A DNA stretch of 64,000 bases from Anaeramoeba ignava (GCA_028826165.1 JAPDFW010000085.1:124001-188000), one strand, 5' to 3'. Numbered from the stretch's first letter, positions 24,201 to 35,806 are shown. The notes: generated from the sequence alone by a model not told the origin. A program made the numbers and translations.

Positions 24201-25712
24201 AATCAAAAGAATTGGATTTATATTGTTTTTGATTTATTAATTTTTGAAAATAATCGAGTTTTTGTAAAAAAAAATGAATATTCCTTTAAATTATAAATTA
24301 TAAATTTAATACAAAAAAATTATATTCATTAAATTATAAATTATAAAATTAAAAATTAAAAATTATAAATTAAAAATTATAAATTAAAAATTAAAAATTA
24401 TATAAATTAAAAATTATAAATTAAAAATTATATAAATTAAAAATTATAAATTAAAAATTATAAATTAAAAATTATAAATTAAAAATTATAAATTAAAAAT
24501 TATATAAATAGGCAAGCATATTCCAAATATTCTTCTTAATTAAACAAATGGATTTTGCAAATACTGATGCAGTAAAAAAAAAAAAAAGAAATAAAATTTG
24601 GTTGTTTTTTAAATTTAATTTTTATTCAAATTTAATTGATAGAGTTGGACAAAAATATCAAGAATGTGTATCGGTCTTCAATTAATATTAGATAGTTATT
24701 TATCATTATTTCATTTAAATATAGCATTAGCTTTTAGTAATTAAACAAATCAAATATTAAAAAAAATTAATTAACTAACTAAATTTTGAAAAAAAATTTT
24801 TCAATTTTAGATTCACAATTTAAAGCATTTACATTTTTATCATTTCTTGGATTTGTTTTGTTTTCAATATTTGAAGACAGATTTCTATTTTCGATTTGGA
24901 GAGTGAGAAGAAGTGATAGATTTTCAGAAAATCCTTATAGACAAAAATATATTCTTTATGGTCAATTATGTAAATTAAATATTAATTTAAATATTAATTT
25001 AAATATTTATTTCATCTTGATTTTAAGTTTTTGGAATGATGGCAGGTGTATTTTTATTTGCAAATTTTCCAGGAGGTTTTAAATTTATTGTTACATTTTT
25101 TTACTCATTTTGGTTATTTCAAATTATAAGAAATATAAGACTTGATTCAAGAGAAAGTTTAACACCGTATTTACAAATAATTAACAACAAAAATTTTTAT
25201 CCGATTTTTATTTTTATTATTTTTATTATTTTTATTTTTAGTATTTACTTTTTTGGAACTTCTTTATGTCGTTTGGTTTTTCCTTTATATTTCCTTTGGA
25301 ATTCTTCAAACTTCCTTAGAATAAGACCTGCTCCCGGTTTTGGAATTTTTTTATTATTCTATGTTATGATTCAATCAATAGTTATATATCTCCAAGATAA
25401 ATTTGGATCACGTTTTTTCATTCCAAAAAAAGTAAAAAGCAAAAAAAAAAGCAAAAAATCTTCTTGTTTTTTTTAAATTAAACCAAATAAATATTCTTGT
25501 TTTTGTTTTTGTTTTAGTTTCTTCCTCAAAAATACAATTATTTTCAACAAAGAGAACTTTCAGATAATTTTTGTGTAATTTGTAGATGTGAAATTGAAGA
25601 TGATTATATGATTACTCCTTGTAATCATTTTTTCCATAGAACTTGTTTACAAAGATGGATGGAATTGAAATTAGAATGTCCAACTTGTAGATCTCCTTTA
25701 CCTCCTCCTTAA
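21270..25712 (+). CDS. Tul1/FLY-type transmembrane RING E3 ubiquitin ligase
   Basis: Eight exons: 21270-21372, 22943-23061, 23280-23395, 24517-24571, 24643-24736, 24811-24969, 25028-25431 and 25518-25712. All are in phase, giving 414 residues. Residues 1-17 form a signal peptide (MNYSILLFSFLFFFCFSQS). A lumenal segment contains GYLTLEDGTYLDDP. Several membrane spans follow, including QLILDSYLSLFHLNIALAF, FTFLSFLGFVLFSIFEDRF and FYSFWLFQIIRNIR. The conserved stretch YLQDKFGSRFFIPKK leads to a cytosolic RING-H2 (CVICRCEIEDDY, then TPCNHFFHRTC and CPTCRSPLPPP), the hallmark order of yeast Tul1 and plant FLY proteins. Tul1 is the Golgi/endosomal Dsc-complex ligase that degrades misplaced membrane proteins. 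The lumenal part is much shorter than in yeast. The exon 4 acceptor (GGCAAG) is the least certain junction. Confidence 0.85.
21373..22942 (+). repeat. 1.6-kb Tul1-like intron 1, AAATTTAAACA(C/T)A array
   Basis: This is an array of 12-bp units (AAATTTAAACAT, AAATTTAAACAC, AAATTTAATAAT). The first about 65 bp after the donor (AAAAAGAAATTTAAAACATT onward) recur at about 22476-22555, showing segmental duplication inside the intron. Continuous ORFs across it encode only repeated Leu/Asn/Cys or Phe/Lys and are artefacts. Confidence 0.9.
23062..23279 (+). repeat. Tul1-like intron 2, AAATTCAAATTC array
   Basis: This 218-bp intron has donor GTAAAT, acceptor CAAAAG, and hexamer units AAATTC, AAAATTC and AAAATC. 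No internal AG is seen on the sense strand before the acceptor. Confidence 0.8.
23396..24516 (+). repeat. 1.1-kb Tul1-like intron 3, AAATAATTTATATTC array
   Basis: The first 700 bp are AAATAATTTATATT(C/T) units. The region 24100-24300 is non-repetitive and holds two related copies of a TTTTTGTA...AAATGAATATT segment. The end is an AAAATTATAAATT array. No coding exon could be recognised in the non-repetitive part. Confidence 0.75.
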
Positions 25713-25986
25713 TTGATTTTAATTTTTTGAAAAAGAAAAGAAAACAAAAGAAAACAAAATTTTGGAAAAAAAAAATTTTTTTTTTTTGAGAATTTTTTTT
25801 TGAGAATTTTTGATAAATAAAACAAAAACAAAAACAAAAACAAAAACAAAAACAAAAACAATTTTAGATTTAATTAATTTTTCTTTTTAAATTGAACCGT
25901 TAAAATTCGTTATTCTTTTTTTATTTAAAATTTAAAATTTAATTTTCATTTTTAATTTAATTTTTATTTTTATTTTTTAATTTTTA

Positions 25987-27295
25987 ATGAATTTATTATT
26001 TAGAAAAACTTCACTTAAATTTCTTTTCCAAAATTTTAATGGAAAAAAAAATAAAACAAAAAAACAAATTGAAAATTCAAAAAAACCAATTGAAAATTCA
26101 AAAAAAATGTTAGAAAAAATTAAACAAGAAAAGAAAAACAAACATAAAATTAAAAAAACAGTTCAAAACAAAAAAGAAACAAAAGAAAATCTTAACGTTT
26201 CGAATATTGAAGAAAATAAAGAAAATAATGGGAAAAAAAAAGAACAAAAACCAAAACATAAAAGACAAATAAAAAAAACAAAATTTCGATTATTTAAAAC
26301 AAAAAGAAACGGTAAATAATTATAAAAATTTTTAATTTTAATTTGTAATTTTTAATTTGTAATTTCTAAATTTAAAAAAAAATTTAGAAGAAGAAAAACA
26401 AAAAGAAGAACAACAAAAAGTGGAACAAAAAGAAGAAAAAGAGCAAATTCGAGATATTGACAAACAATACTCAGATAATCCACTTATGGTTACCGAATAT
26501 GTTCAGAATATTTTCGAAAACATGCAAAAAGAAGAAAATTCACTTCAGGGTTCAAAAGATTATTTTGAAAAAATACAAACTCAAATCAATCCTTTAATGA
26601 GAAAAATTTTAATCAATTGGATCAGCGAAATTTGCAATGAATACAATTTACACAGTGAAACACTATATTTAGCGGTGAATTATATCGACCGATTCCTTTC
26701 CAAAAACAACATTACAAAAAGAAAACTCCAATTAATTGGAATCACTTGTTTGTTTATTGCAAGTAAATATGAGGAAATTTATCCTCCAGATCTTGATGAG
26801 TTTGTTGATTTGTGCGCTGGAACTTATTCAAGAGAAGAAGTTCTTGATTGTGAAATTAAATTATGTAATTCGTTAGAATTCAAACTGACAGCTTTGACAG
26901 CTAAACATTTTTTAAGAAGATTCATAATTGCTTCTGAATATGATTTCAAGTTGGTTCTTCTTGCAAATTATTTATGCGAACTTCAGCTTCTTGAATACAC
27001 ATTCATCCAATTCTCACCTTCAATTATTGCTGCTTCTTGTGTGGCACTTTCTAATTTAATAACCAAAAAAACAAATGTTTTTGATTCAACTTTGGAATTT
27101 TATTCAAATCATAAATTAATTGAGTTAAAATCTTGTATGTTTGAATTACTTAAGTTATTTCGTCAAGCTTCTTCACAAAAATTTAATTTTCCTTTTAAAA
27201 AATATTCAAAAGAAGAAATGCATCAAGTTAGTCAAATTGAACTTGATCCAAATTTGGATGTTTTTTTTTCTGAAATTGGAATGAATAAAAATTAA
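25987..27295 (+). CDS. Mitotic (A/B-type) cyclin
   Basis: Exons 25987-26311 and 26388-27295 join in phase 1 to give 410 residues. The first 120 residues are Lys/Asn/Glu-rich and carry two KEN sequences (residues 66-68 and 78-80), known APC/C degrons in mitotic regulators. No convincing RxxL destruction box was seen. The motif MVTEYVQNIFENMQ precedes the cyclin box, as in cyclins A and B. The N-terminal cyclin fold includes LINWISEICNEYNLHSETLY and IASKYEEIYPPDL, with the conserved Lys/Glu pair that contacts the CDK PSTAIRE helix. The C-terminal cyclin fold follows (LTALTAKHFLRRFI onward). The protein activates a CDK at the G2/M transition, with timed proteolysis expected through the KEN boxes. 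Assignment to A versus B is not possible by eye. Confidence 0.88.
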
Positions 27296-27450
27296 AACAA
27301 GATTTATATTTTTTTTTTCCAATTAAATTTGGAATTTTTAAATAAAACGTTTTTCTTTTTTAAAAATAATTTAAATTAAAAAAATTTTTTTTCATTTTTT
27401 TTTTTTCATTTTTTTTTATTTTTTTGCTTTTTTTTTAGTTTAAATTTTCA

Positions 27451-30226
27451 ATGACAAATTTAACTAGTGATGAATGGTTGAATGAATTTGATGATTTAGA
27501 ACGTTCTGTAGAAGAAACAACTTCATTAATTCGGGAATTAAATCGTTTAAAAATGAAAGGGTCAAGTAATGCTGCTCAAAGTTCAAAAATACGCAAAAAT
27601 GTAAAATTCAATTTAAAATTCATTTTAAAATTCAATTTAAAATTCATTTTGAAATTAGAATAAAAATAAAATCAAATCAAATTTAAATTTAAATTCAAAT
27701 TAAAATCAAATCAAATTAAATCAAAATCAAATCAAATCAAATCAAATTTAAATCAAATCAAATCAAATTAAATTCAAATTCGAATTCAAATTAAATCAAA
27801 TCAAAATTAAATCAAAATTAAATCAAAATTAAATCAAATCAAATTAAAATTAAATCAAAATCAAATTTAAATCAAATTAAAATCAAAATCAAATTTAAAT
27901 CAAATCAAATCAAATTTAAATCAAAATCAAATCAAATCAAATCAAAATCAAAATCAAATTTAAATTAAATCAAATTAAAATCAAATCAAATTTAAATTTA
28001 AATTCAAATTAAATTAAATCAAATTAAAATAAAATCAAATCAAATCAAAATCAAATCAAAATCAAATCAAATCCAAATCAAATAAATCAAAATTAAATCA
28101 AAATCAAATTAAATAAAATCAAATCAAAATCAAATTAAATCAAATAAAATCAAATCAAAATAAAAATCAAAATTAAAATTAAATTAAATCAAAATTAAAT
28201 CAAATTTAAATTCAAATCAAAATTAAATCAATTTAAATCAAATCAAATCAAATCAAATCAAATCAAAATCAAATTAAATCAAATTAAAATCAAAATTAAA
28301 TTAAATCAAATCAAATCAAAATTAAATCAAAATTAAATTAAAATCAAATTAAATCAAATCAAATTAAAAATTAAATTTGGAATTTAAATTAAAATCAAAT
28401 TCAAATCAAATCAAATCAAATCAAATCAAATCAAATCAAATCAAATTAAAATCAAATCAAAAAAAATAAAATCAAATCAAATTAAATTAAATCAAATAAA
28501 ATTAAAATCAAATCAAATCAAATCAAATCAAATCAAATCAAATCAAATCAAATCAAAATTCAAATCAAAATTAAATTAAAATCAAATCAAATCAAATAAA
28601 ATCAAATTAAATCAAATTAAATCAAAATTAAATCAAATCAAATTAAATCAAATCAAATCAAATCAAATTTAAAAAAAAAATTAAATCAAAATCAAATCAA
28701 ATTCAAATCAAATTAAATCAAATTAAATTAAATCAAATTAAATCAAATCAAAATTAAATTAAAATAAAATCAAATCTAAAAATCAAATCAAATTTAAATC
28801 AAATCAAATCTAAATCAAATTAAAAAAATCAAAATTTAAAATAAATCAAAATAAAATCAAATCAAATTAAATCAAAATCAAAAATTAAATCAAATTAAAT
28901 TAAATTAAAAAAAAATTAAAATTAAATCAAAATCAAATCAAATAAAATCAAAATCAAAATCAAAATCAAATTAAATTAAATCAAAAAATCAAATCAAAAA
29001 TCAAATCAAAATTAAATCAAAATTAAATCAAAATCAAATCAAATCAAATCAAATCAAATCAAATCAAATTAAATAAAATCAAATCAAATCAAATCAAAAT
29101 TAAAATCAAATTAAATCAAAATCAAATCAAACTAAAATCAAATCAAATTAAAATCAAATTAAATAAAATCAAAATCAAATAAAATCAAATTAAATCAAAA
29201 ATCAAAATCAAATTAAATTTAAATTAAATAAAATTAAAATTAAATCAAATCAAATCAAATCAAAATCAAATAAAAATTAAATCAAAATCAAATCAAATTA
29301 AAATCAAATCAAATAAAAATTCAAAAATCAAAAATTAAAATCAAAATTAAAATAAATTAAATCAAAAATAAAAATAAAAATCAAATCAAATCAAAAATCA
29401 AATAAAATCAAAAAAATCAAAAAAATCAAATCAAATTAAAATCAAATTAAAATCAAATCAAATTAAATTAAATTAAAAATCAAATCAAATTAAATTTAAA
29501 TTAAATTAAATTAAAATTAAATCAAATCAAATTAAATCAAATTAAATCAAATTAAAATTAAATCAAATCAAATTAAATCAAAATCAAATCAAATCAAATT
29601 AAAATCAAATTAAATTAAAATTAAAATTAAATCAAATCAAATCAAATCAAAATTAAATCAAAATTAAAAATCAGTTAAAAGTTATACAAGATCAATTCGA
29701 AAAACTTCAATCATCATTAGAAAAAATGGCACAATCAAGAAACAGTTATGGATTAGTTGAAGAAGAAGTACGAAGAAGAAAAAACGATCTTAACAAGATG
29801 AAGATAAAAATCGAGCAAGCAAACAACGAATCAACAAAAGGAGGAACAACAACAACACAACAATCACAAATAGCATTTGGGGAAACAGAAGTAACCCAAA
29901 ACATGACAAACAATGAAATTTATAATCATCAACAAGATGTAATGAAAAAACAAGATGATTCACTTGATTTACTTTCAAATACAATTCGTAAACAAAAAGA
30001 AATTGGAAATCAAATTGGTGAAGAATTGGATGTTCATTCAAAATTAATTGATGATATAACAAGAGATACTGATAGAGTTGACCATAAATTAACTCATCAA
30101 ACTGGAAGAATTGAAAAATTAATGCATAGCACAAGAGCTAGATGGCTTTTCTTGTGTATTTGCTTGCTAATTATCATTTTGGTTATTTTGGGTTCAACTC
30201 ATTGGGGAAAAGATATTTGGGGTTAA
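27451..30226 (+). CDS. Qc-SNARE, syntaxin-8-like
   Basis: Exons 27451-27600 and 29675-30226 are separated by a 2.1-kb phase-0 intron and give 233 residues. Residues 1-100 are helical and charged (WLNEFDDLERSVEETTSLIR), as in the Habc region of Qc-SNAREs. A SNARE motif spans about 133-195 (QDDSLDLLSNTIRKQKEIGN, then QIGEELDVHSKLIDDITRDT). A single tail anchor spans about 206-223 (WLFLCICLLIIILVILG) with a short lumenal tail. Syntaxin 8 acts in endosome/lysosome fusion; syntaxin 6/10 is the alternative family. At the position of the ionic zero-layer Gln (ELDEQ in syntaxin 8, ELEEQ in syntaxin 6) this protein has His (ELDVH). The start ATG follows a TCATT/T-run promoter-like block. Confidence 0.85.
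27601..29674 (+). repeat. 2.1-kb SNARE-gene intron, AAATCAAATC array
   Basis: Pentamer and hexamer units AATCA, AAATCA and AAATTA fill the intron from donor GTAAAA to acceptor AATCAG. The sense strand is almost free of G for about 2 kb. Confidence 0.9.
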
Positions 30227-30299
30227 ATTGCAATTTCTTTTTTTTTCTTTTTTAAAACAAAAACAAAACAAATATAATTTGGAATTTGGAATTTGGAAT

Positions 30300-30766
30300 T
30301 CTTCCGAAAAAGATTAAAATTTAATTTTAATTTTAATTTTAATTTTAATTTTGATCTAAATTTTAATTTTGATTTTAATCTAAATTTTAATTTTGATCTA
30401 AATTTTGATTTTAATTTTGATTTTTAATTTAAATTTTAATCTAAATTTTAATCTAAATTTTAATTTTAATTTCAATTTTAATTTTAATTTCAATTTTAAT
30501 CTAAATTTTAATTTTAATTTTAATTTTGTTCTTCTTTTTGATTTTAATTTTGATTTTGATTTTGATTTTAATTTTAATTTTAATTTTTATTTTAATTTTA
30601 ATTTTAATTTTAATTTTGATTTTGATTTTGATTTTAATTTTTAATTTTAATTTTAATTTTGATTTTGTTCTTCTTTTTGATTTTGATTTTAATTTTAATC
30701 TAAATTTTAATCTAAATTTTGATTTTAATTTTGATTTAAATCTAAATTTTGTTCTTGATTTTAAAT
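30300..30766. repeat. TTTTAA/TTTTGA array between convergent SNARE and MYG1 genes
   Basis: The array is hexamers TTTTAA, TTTTGA and TCTAAA. Blocks reading GTTCTTCTTTTTGATTTT occur near 30528 and 30670. They match the coding sequence of the MYG1 C-terminal tail (about 30779-30800) and appear to be copies of it beyond the stop codon. Confidence 0.75.
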
Positions 30767-31837
30767 TTAATCTAAATTTTGTTCTTCTTTTTGATTTTGA
30801 TTTTGATTTTCTTGTTCTTCTTTTTCTCTTTTTTCTTGTTCTTCTTTATCTCTTTTTATACTTTCATTCGCCATTTTCATAGCTCCTTCTTTAGTTTCAC
30901 AAACACCCAAAAAACCACTAGAATGAACAAAAACAGCATCAGGAATACCAGAAATCTTGCCCAATTCTTCATTTCTTAAACCTCTCCATTCTTTAACAAT
31001 ATCAACACGGTCACCATAACCTTCCAAAGATTTCCTCACAGCCTTAACTTGCCATGTATTATCCGGATCTCTTTTCCAAATAATGAACTTAAACTGACCC
31101 TCGATATTTAGCTTCTTCTCAAATTTCAATAACACGTTATTTAACGGAAGAAATCTCGGAAGTTCAAGAATCTCTTTTTTTGGATCTTTTTTTAAATTTT
31201 CTTCAATAGCTTCTAAAACAACATTTTTCATCGGAACTTCAAACGTTGAGATATGATGAACAGCCTCAAGAAATTCAGCACCAGCAAGTTGGGAAGCCTT
31301 CTCAAACCGCTCATCCACAAGGGACTCATCTTCACTCCATCCAGGATTCAATCTTTTTATTCTACTTGATAAACTAGTGTGATCCAAATATTTTGGACTC
31401 AAATCACAATCAAACTGACTTATTCCGTTATCGTTTCCGTCAATCGATTCTATGAAGAATTTGTAAACTTTGCGATAGGTTTTGTCGAGAAATTCTGATC
31501 TTTTTGTTTCATCTTTAATTAAATCCAATTTATCTTGAATTAATTGTTGAATCACCCGTTTTCCATAATGTCTATAAACCAATCCACAACCGCAATGGAT
31601 TACTTTGGATGTTTCCTTCCATTTTTCAGCGTAGTCTCGTTGGTGATGATCATATCTTCTCTTGCTGTGATCATACTCTCCTCCAACATCAACTACGATT
31701 GTTAAATTTTTCAGAACTTCCGTATCTCGTGTTCGAATCACTTTTGCGTCTTTATATTCTGGTAACTGCTTCAATAAGAAACATGATAAGGAATCGTCAA
31801 CGTGAAAAGTTCCTGAATGGACTCCAATTGTAGTCAT
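30767..31837 (-). CDS. MYG1: MYG1 (UPF0160) exonuclease family protein
   Basis: This is a single exon of 356 residues starting MTTIGVHSGTFHVDDSLSCF. The N-terminal HxGxxHxD pattern (HSGTFHVD, residues 7-14) and the DHH motif in RRYDHHQRDY (about 62-71) are metal-binding signatures of the DHH-like phosphoesterase fold. Other family blocks are RTRDTEVLKNLTIVVDVGGE, SIDGNDNGI and a C-terminal IPDAVFVHSSGFLGVCET. MYG1 proteins are conserved 3'-5' RNA exonucleases of nucleus and mitochondria in animals and yeast. No targeting presequence is evident here. The last 25 or so residues are a Glu/Gln/Asn-rich extension (EEQENQNQNQKEEQNLD) whose DNA resembles the repeat array just downstream, so it is probably a repeat-derived tail. 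It is one of few intron-less genes in the window. Confidence 0.93.
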   Translation of the reverse strand: MTTIGVHSGTFHVDDSLSCFLLKQLPEYKDAKVIRTRDTEVLKNLTIVVDVGGEYDHSKRRYDHHQRDYAEKWKETSKVIHCGCGLVYRHYGKRVIQQLIQDKLDLIKDETKRSEFLDKTYRKVYKFFIESIDGNDNGISQFDCDLSPKYLDHTSLSSRIKRLNPGWSEDESLVDERFEKASQLAGAEFLEAVHHISTFEVPMKNVVLEAIEENLKKDPKKEILELPRFLPLNNVLLKFEKKLNIEGQFKFIIWKRDPDNTWQVKAVRKSLEGYGDRVDIVKEWRGLRNEELGKISGIPDAVFVHSSGFLGVCETKEGAMKMANESIKRDKEEQEKREKEEQENQNQNQKEEQNLD

Positions 31838-31967
31838 AATTGTTTTGTGGCTTTTTTGACTAAAAAAATGATTTATTTTTTTTTTGTTTTTTTATTCTTT
31901 TTTTTTTTTTTAAATCATTTTTTTTTAAAGTAATTCAAGGAAGATAACTTTAAAAACTTCTCACAAA

Positions 31968-33285
31968 TTGAATCTATTACTCAAAATTAATTTTACAATA
32001 AAAATAAAAAGAAAGAAAATTAAAATTTTAATTTTGATTTTGATTTTGATTTTAATTTTGATTTTGATTTTGATTTTGATTTTGATTTTGATTTTGATTT
32101 TGATTTTGATTTTGATTTTAATTTTGATTTTAATTTTTAATATTGATTTTGATTTTGATTTTAATTTTGATTTTTATATTGATTTTGATTTAATTTAATT
32201 TTGATTTTAATTTTGATTTTATTTTTAATTTTGATTTAAATTTGATTTTAATTTTATTTTTGATTTTGATTTTGATTTTGATTTTAATTTATTTTGATTT
32301 TGATTTTAATTAATTTTAATTTTGATTTTAATTTTGATTTGATTTTAATTTTAATTTTAATTTTGATTTTGATTTTGATTTTGATTTTGATTTTGATTTT
32401 GATTTTAATTTTAATTTTAATTTTAATTTAATTTTGATTTTGATTTTGATTTTGATTTTAATTTTGATTTTAATTTTAATTTTAATTTAAATTTTAATTT
32501 TGATTTTAATTTTGATTTGATTTTAAATTTTAATTTTAAATTTGATTTTGATTTTAATTTTAATTTTGATTTTAATTTTGATTTTGATTTTGATTTAATT
32601 TAATTTAATTTAATTTTGATTTTAATTTTGATTTTAATTTTGATTTTAATTTTGATTTGAATTTAATTTAATTTTGATTTTGATTTTGATTTTGATTTTT
32701 GATTTTGATTTTGATTTTGATTTTAATTTTGATTTTGATTTTGATTTTAATTTTGATTTTGATTTAAATTTTAATTTTGATTTTAAATTTAATTTTGATT
32801 TTGATTTTGATTTTGATTTTGATTTTAATTTTGATTTTGATTTTGATTTTAATTTTGATTTTGATTTTGATTTTGATTTTAATTTAATTTAATTTGATTT
32901 TGATTTTGATTTTGATTTTGATTTTAATTTTGATTTTAATTTTGATTTTGATTTTGATTTTAATTTTGATTTTGATTTTGATTTTAATTTTGATTTTGAT
33001 TTTGATTTTAATTTTAATTTGATTTGATTTTGATTTTAATTTTGATTTTAATTTTGATTTTGATTTTGAATTTAATTTTGATTTTAATTTTGATTTTGAT
33101 TTTGATTTTGATTTAATTTAATTTAATTTGATTTTGATTTTGATTTTAATTTTAATTTTGATTTTGATTTTAATTTTGATTTTAATTTTGATTTTGATTT
33201 TGATTTTTAATTTTGATTTTAATTTTGATTTTAATTTTGATTTAAATTTGATTTTTGATTTTGATTTTAATTTTGATTTTGATTT
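31968..33285. repeat. 1.3-kb intergenic TTTTGA/TTTTAA hexamer array
   Basis: TTTTGA units alternate irregularly with TTTTAA, and the length is divided by short TTTAATTTAATT blocks. The array runs up to the 3' end of the orphan gene at 33286. Open frames of Ile/Leu or Asp/Phe repeats here are artefacts. 31838-31967 is T-rich 5' flank of MYG1. Confidence 0.85.
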
Positions 33286-34068
33286 TCATTTTAAATCTTT
33301 CGATTTGCAAACTTCTTCCATAGACTCATTTCTTATACTATTATCATATGAACTAACAGTATCAAAAATTATTATTCTTGATCCTTGTTTTTTTCTTATT
33401 TCACATTTATCATGAAGTCTTTCAACTACTCTTCCACATACATAACCTTTATCGTTTAAACACGACTTTATAAAATATTTTGGTCTTGTTATGCTGTTTA
33501 TATATTTAGTTATTTTATCTACAAAATCACACATATTAAGAGTATGATTACCGAACCACTTAATATTATACCAAATATATGACACAAATACTTTGACAAA
33601 ATAATCATTATCAAGATATTCTTTTTTTATTTTGCTAATTGGTCTCAATAATGCAAGTGATACATATAGTAATGACTCTTTGTTGTCTTCGTTGAAAATA
33701 TTTTTTATTATTTCGGATAAAAAATTCATATAATCATCTTCTTCTAAATCAAATACACTTTTCGATATATCTCTAGAGACCTTGTTGCCTGCTGTTTGAT
33801 TCACACTATACAATCTTGGTAATATCATTAAGTGCTTATCATGCAGCATAATTATATATTTCATAATATCTTCTAATGATGTTTCCTCTGTTATTTGATT
33901 TCCCATTTTTTTGGATTGTTTTAATAAATCATAAAATATTTCTAAGGATATTTTATGATCGAGATCGTCTTCAAAATAATTATAAGCACCAGATTTATAA
34001 TTATATGTAAGATTAAAAATTTTATTAGATTGATCAATAATATCAAATTCTTTGTTTATCTTCAACAT
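33286..34068 (-). CDS. Orphan protein of unusual composition, unknown function
   Basis: This single exon of 260 codons runs MLKINKEFDIIDQSNKIFNL to stop TGA. It has no low-complexity tract, no intron, frequent ATA isoleucine codons, and a more even Cys/Tyr/Asp/Met content than its neighbours, which prefer ATT and N/Q/E repeats. Visible segments include YKSGAYNYFEDDLDHKISLE, LLYVSLALLRPISKIKKEYL and KGYVCGRVVERLHDKCEIRK. I recognise no domain; it may be all-helical. The composition suggests a recent arrival (horizontal or viral/mobile origin) or a fast-evolving lineage gene. It is preceded on the minus strand by AAAAATGAAAGAAAAAAATG, the reverse complement of the TCATT/T-run motif, so it may be transcribed like host genes. 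Confidence 0.7.
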   Translation of the reverse strand: MLKINKEFDIIDQSNKIFNLTYNYKSGAYNYFEDDLDHKISLEIFYDLLKQSKKMGNQITEETSLEDIMKYIIMLHDKHLMILPRLYSVNQTAGNKVSRDISKSVFDLEEDDYMNFLSEIIKNIFNEDNKESLLYVSLALLRPISKIKKEYLDNDYFVKVFVSYIWYNIKWFGNHTLNMCDFVDKITKYINSITRPKYFIKSCLNDKGYVCGRVVERLHDKCEIRKKQGSRIIIFDTVSSYDNSIRNESMEEVCKSKDLK

Positions 34069-34101
34069 AAAAATGAAAGAAAAAAATGAAAAAATTATTT
34101 A

Positions 34102-35806
34102 TTAAAAACTGAAAACTAAATTTTTTTGATTTTCAAATTGATTTTTGATTTTCAATTGTAAAAAAAATGTTCGTTTCGAGTTGGTTTTTTTGGGAAGTAG
34201 TGGACGTATTAGACTCATCAATACAAAAAAAGATCCAATATCAAGCAAAAGAAGAATCAAATAAACAGGAATCAAAGGATAATAAAGATGATGAATTCCT
34301 TTGTTATCCAAATAAAACATCATCAAAAGCAAAAAAGTAATCCAAATTGAAGGGACAACACAGAATGCAAGAATAATTTCATTGATTTTCTTTTGCCAAA
34401 AATGAATAATTATGAAAGAAAGGAAATAGAAAAAAACTTGAAGAAAAAGTGGAATAAAAATAATTGAATAATTCCATTTGATTTTTCCATCAAGTTTCAA
34501 TCCCAAAATAACAAAAAATAAGATAAACAAGAGGAAAAATATAACGAAACAAATAAATTCACAATCCAATATGCTTTTTTGAAAGAATTGAAGATAGAAG
34601 AAAAAAGCAGCGAAAATGAAGAAAATCAAAATATAGGGAATGAAAACTGCAATCCAAGAACATTTGATAAAATTATCCACTCTCAATCCAATCAAAAGAA
34701 ATTGAAAAAAATGCATAAACAAAAAAACATCTGTTAGTGCATTTTCAAGTGAATGTCCCAAATTATAATGATATTCTTTACTCCAAATACGAAAAATCAA
34801 ATCAGCCACAAAAACAACTAAAACTCCAAATGTAGGAATCAAAATTGGAATACTTAAATAGGTTAATTTAGTTGCAATTTTGCGTTCAATTTTGAGAGTA
34901 AGCAAAATCAAATAAATTGAAAATCCAATCGAAATTAAAGATAAAAAAAGAGGTGAAAATATATCTGCTTCTTTTTTTTCAAATTCTTCTAATTTTTCTC
35001 TTTTTTTTTTCTTTTCCATTTTTTTCTTCAATTTGTTTTTTTCTTCCAATAAAATGTTATAAATTTTCCTTCCTTTTTCAAGCATTTCTTCTTTTGGATT
35101 CTCTAATAAATTAATGTATTTCATTCTTTCTTCTTCAGTTGAAATCAAAACTGGAATTCTTGCATTTGAAGTTTCTGCAAGCATTGTGGAATCATCAAAT
35201 TTAGAATTATTGAAGTATTCTTTCAATTTATTTTCTCTTTTTTGATTTAATTCTTGGAAATGAATTTGAGATAAATTTGGAAAATCTAAATTTTGATTTT
35301 GGATTTGAATCTCTTCAATTTCTTGAATAATTGGTGTTTGAAATGCAAAAATGTTATAATGTTTATCAAAATTATTAAAATTCAATTCAAAATAATCAAA
35401 TGTGAAAAATTCTTGATGAAATTTTGCTATTTTTCTCCATGTTTCTTGATCATTAAAAATATCTTGAAAATCTTTACAAGTCATTCCTAGTCTACAAAAA
35501 GCAGCAGGAGAAAGAAATTCACAAATCATAATTAAAACTATTTGATCCAAAAAAAAAAAAAATTTTTTTCAAATAAGAAAATGAAAGCAAAAAAAAATAT
35601 ATTTTCAATTTACTTTCTGGAGGAAGTTGATTAATCATCAAATTTGCTTCTTTTGGTGTGATTTGTTGATTTTTTGTTGATTCCAAATATTTTCCTTTTC
35701 TTAAAATTTCAAAGTGATCTTTCGTAATTTTAATTATTCCTTTATTTTTAAAAATTTCTAAATTCTTCCAAGATTTTTCTTTATCTTCTGAATCAGAATG
35801 ATTCAT
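34102..35806 (-). CDS. F-box protein with TMEM185-like multi-pass membrane domain
   Basis: Exons 35806-35614 and 35537-34102 join in phase 1 to give 542 residues. The splice sits inside the F-box: LMINQLPPE joined to ILIMICEFLSPAAFCRLGMT, then CKDFQDIFNDQETWRKI (about 58-105). A charged, partly coiled linker follows (MLEKGRKIYNILLEEKNKLK). The C-terminal 290 residues hold about eight to nine hydrophobic spans (FLSLISIGFSIYLILLTLKI, IPILIPTFGVLVVFVADLIF and others), resembling the TMEM185/FAM11 family. An F-box on a multi-pass membrane protein suggests an SCF receptor at an organelle membrane. That role is inference. Only the F-box assignment is firm; the membrane family is by general resemblance. 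Confidence 0.78.

Noticed and set aside
24100-24330. Non-repetitive stretch in Tul1-like intron 3 as a possible hidden exon
   Set aside because: Every frame is interrupted by stops within short distance, and the flanking exons already join in phase.
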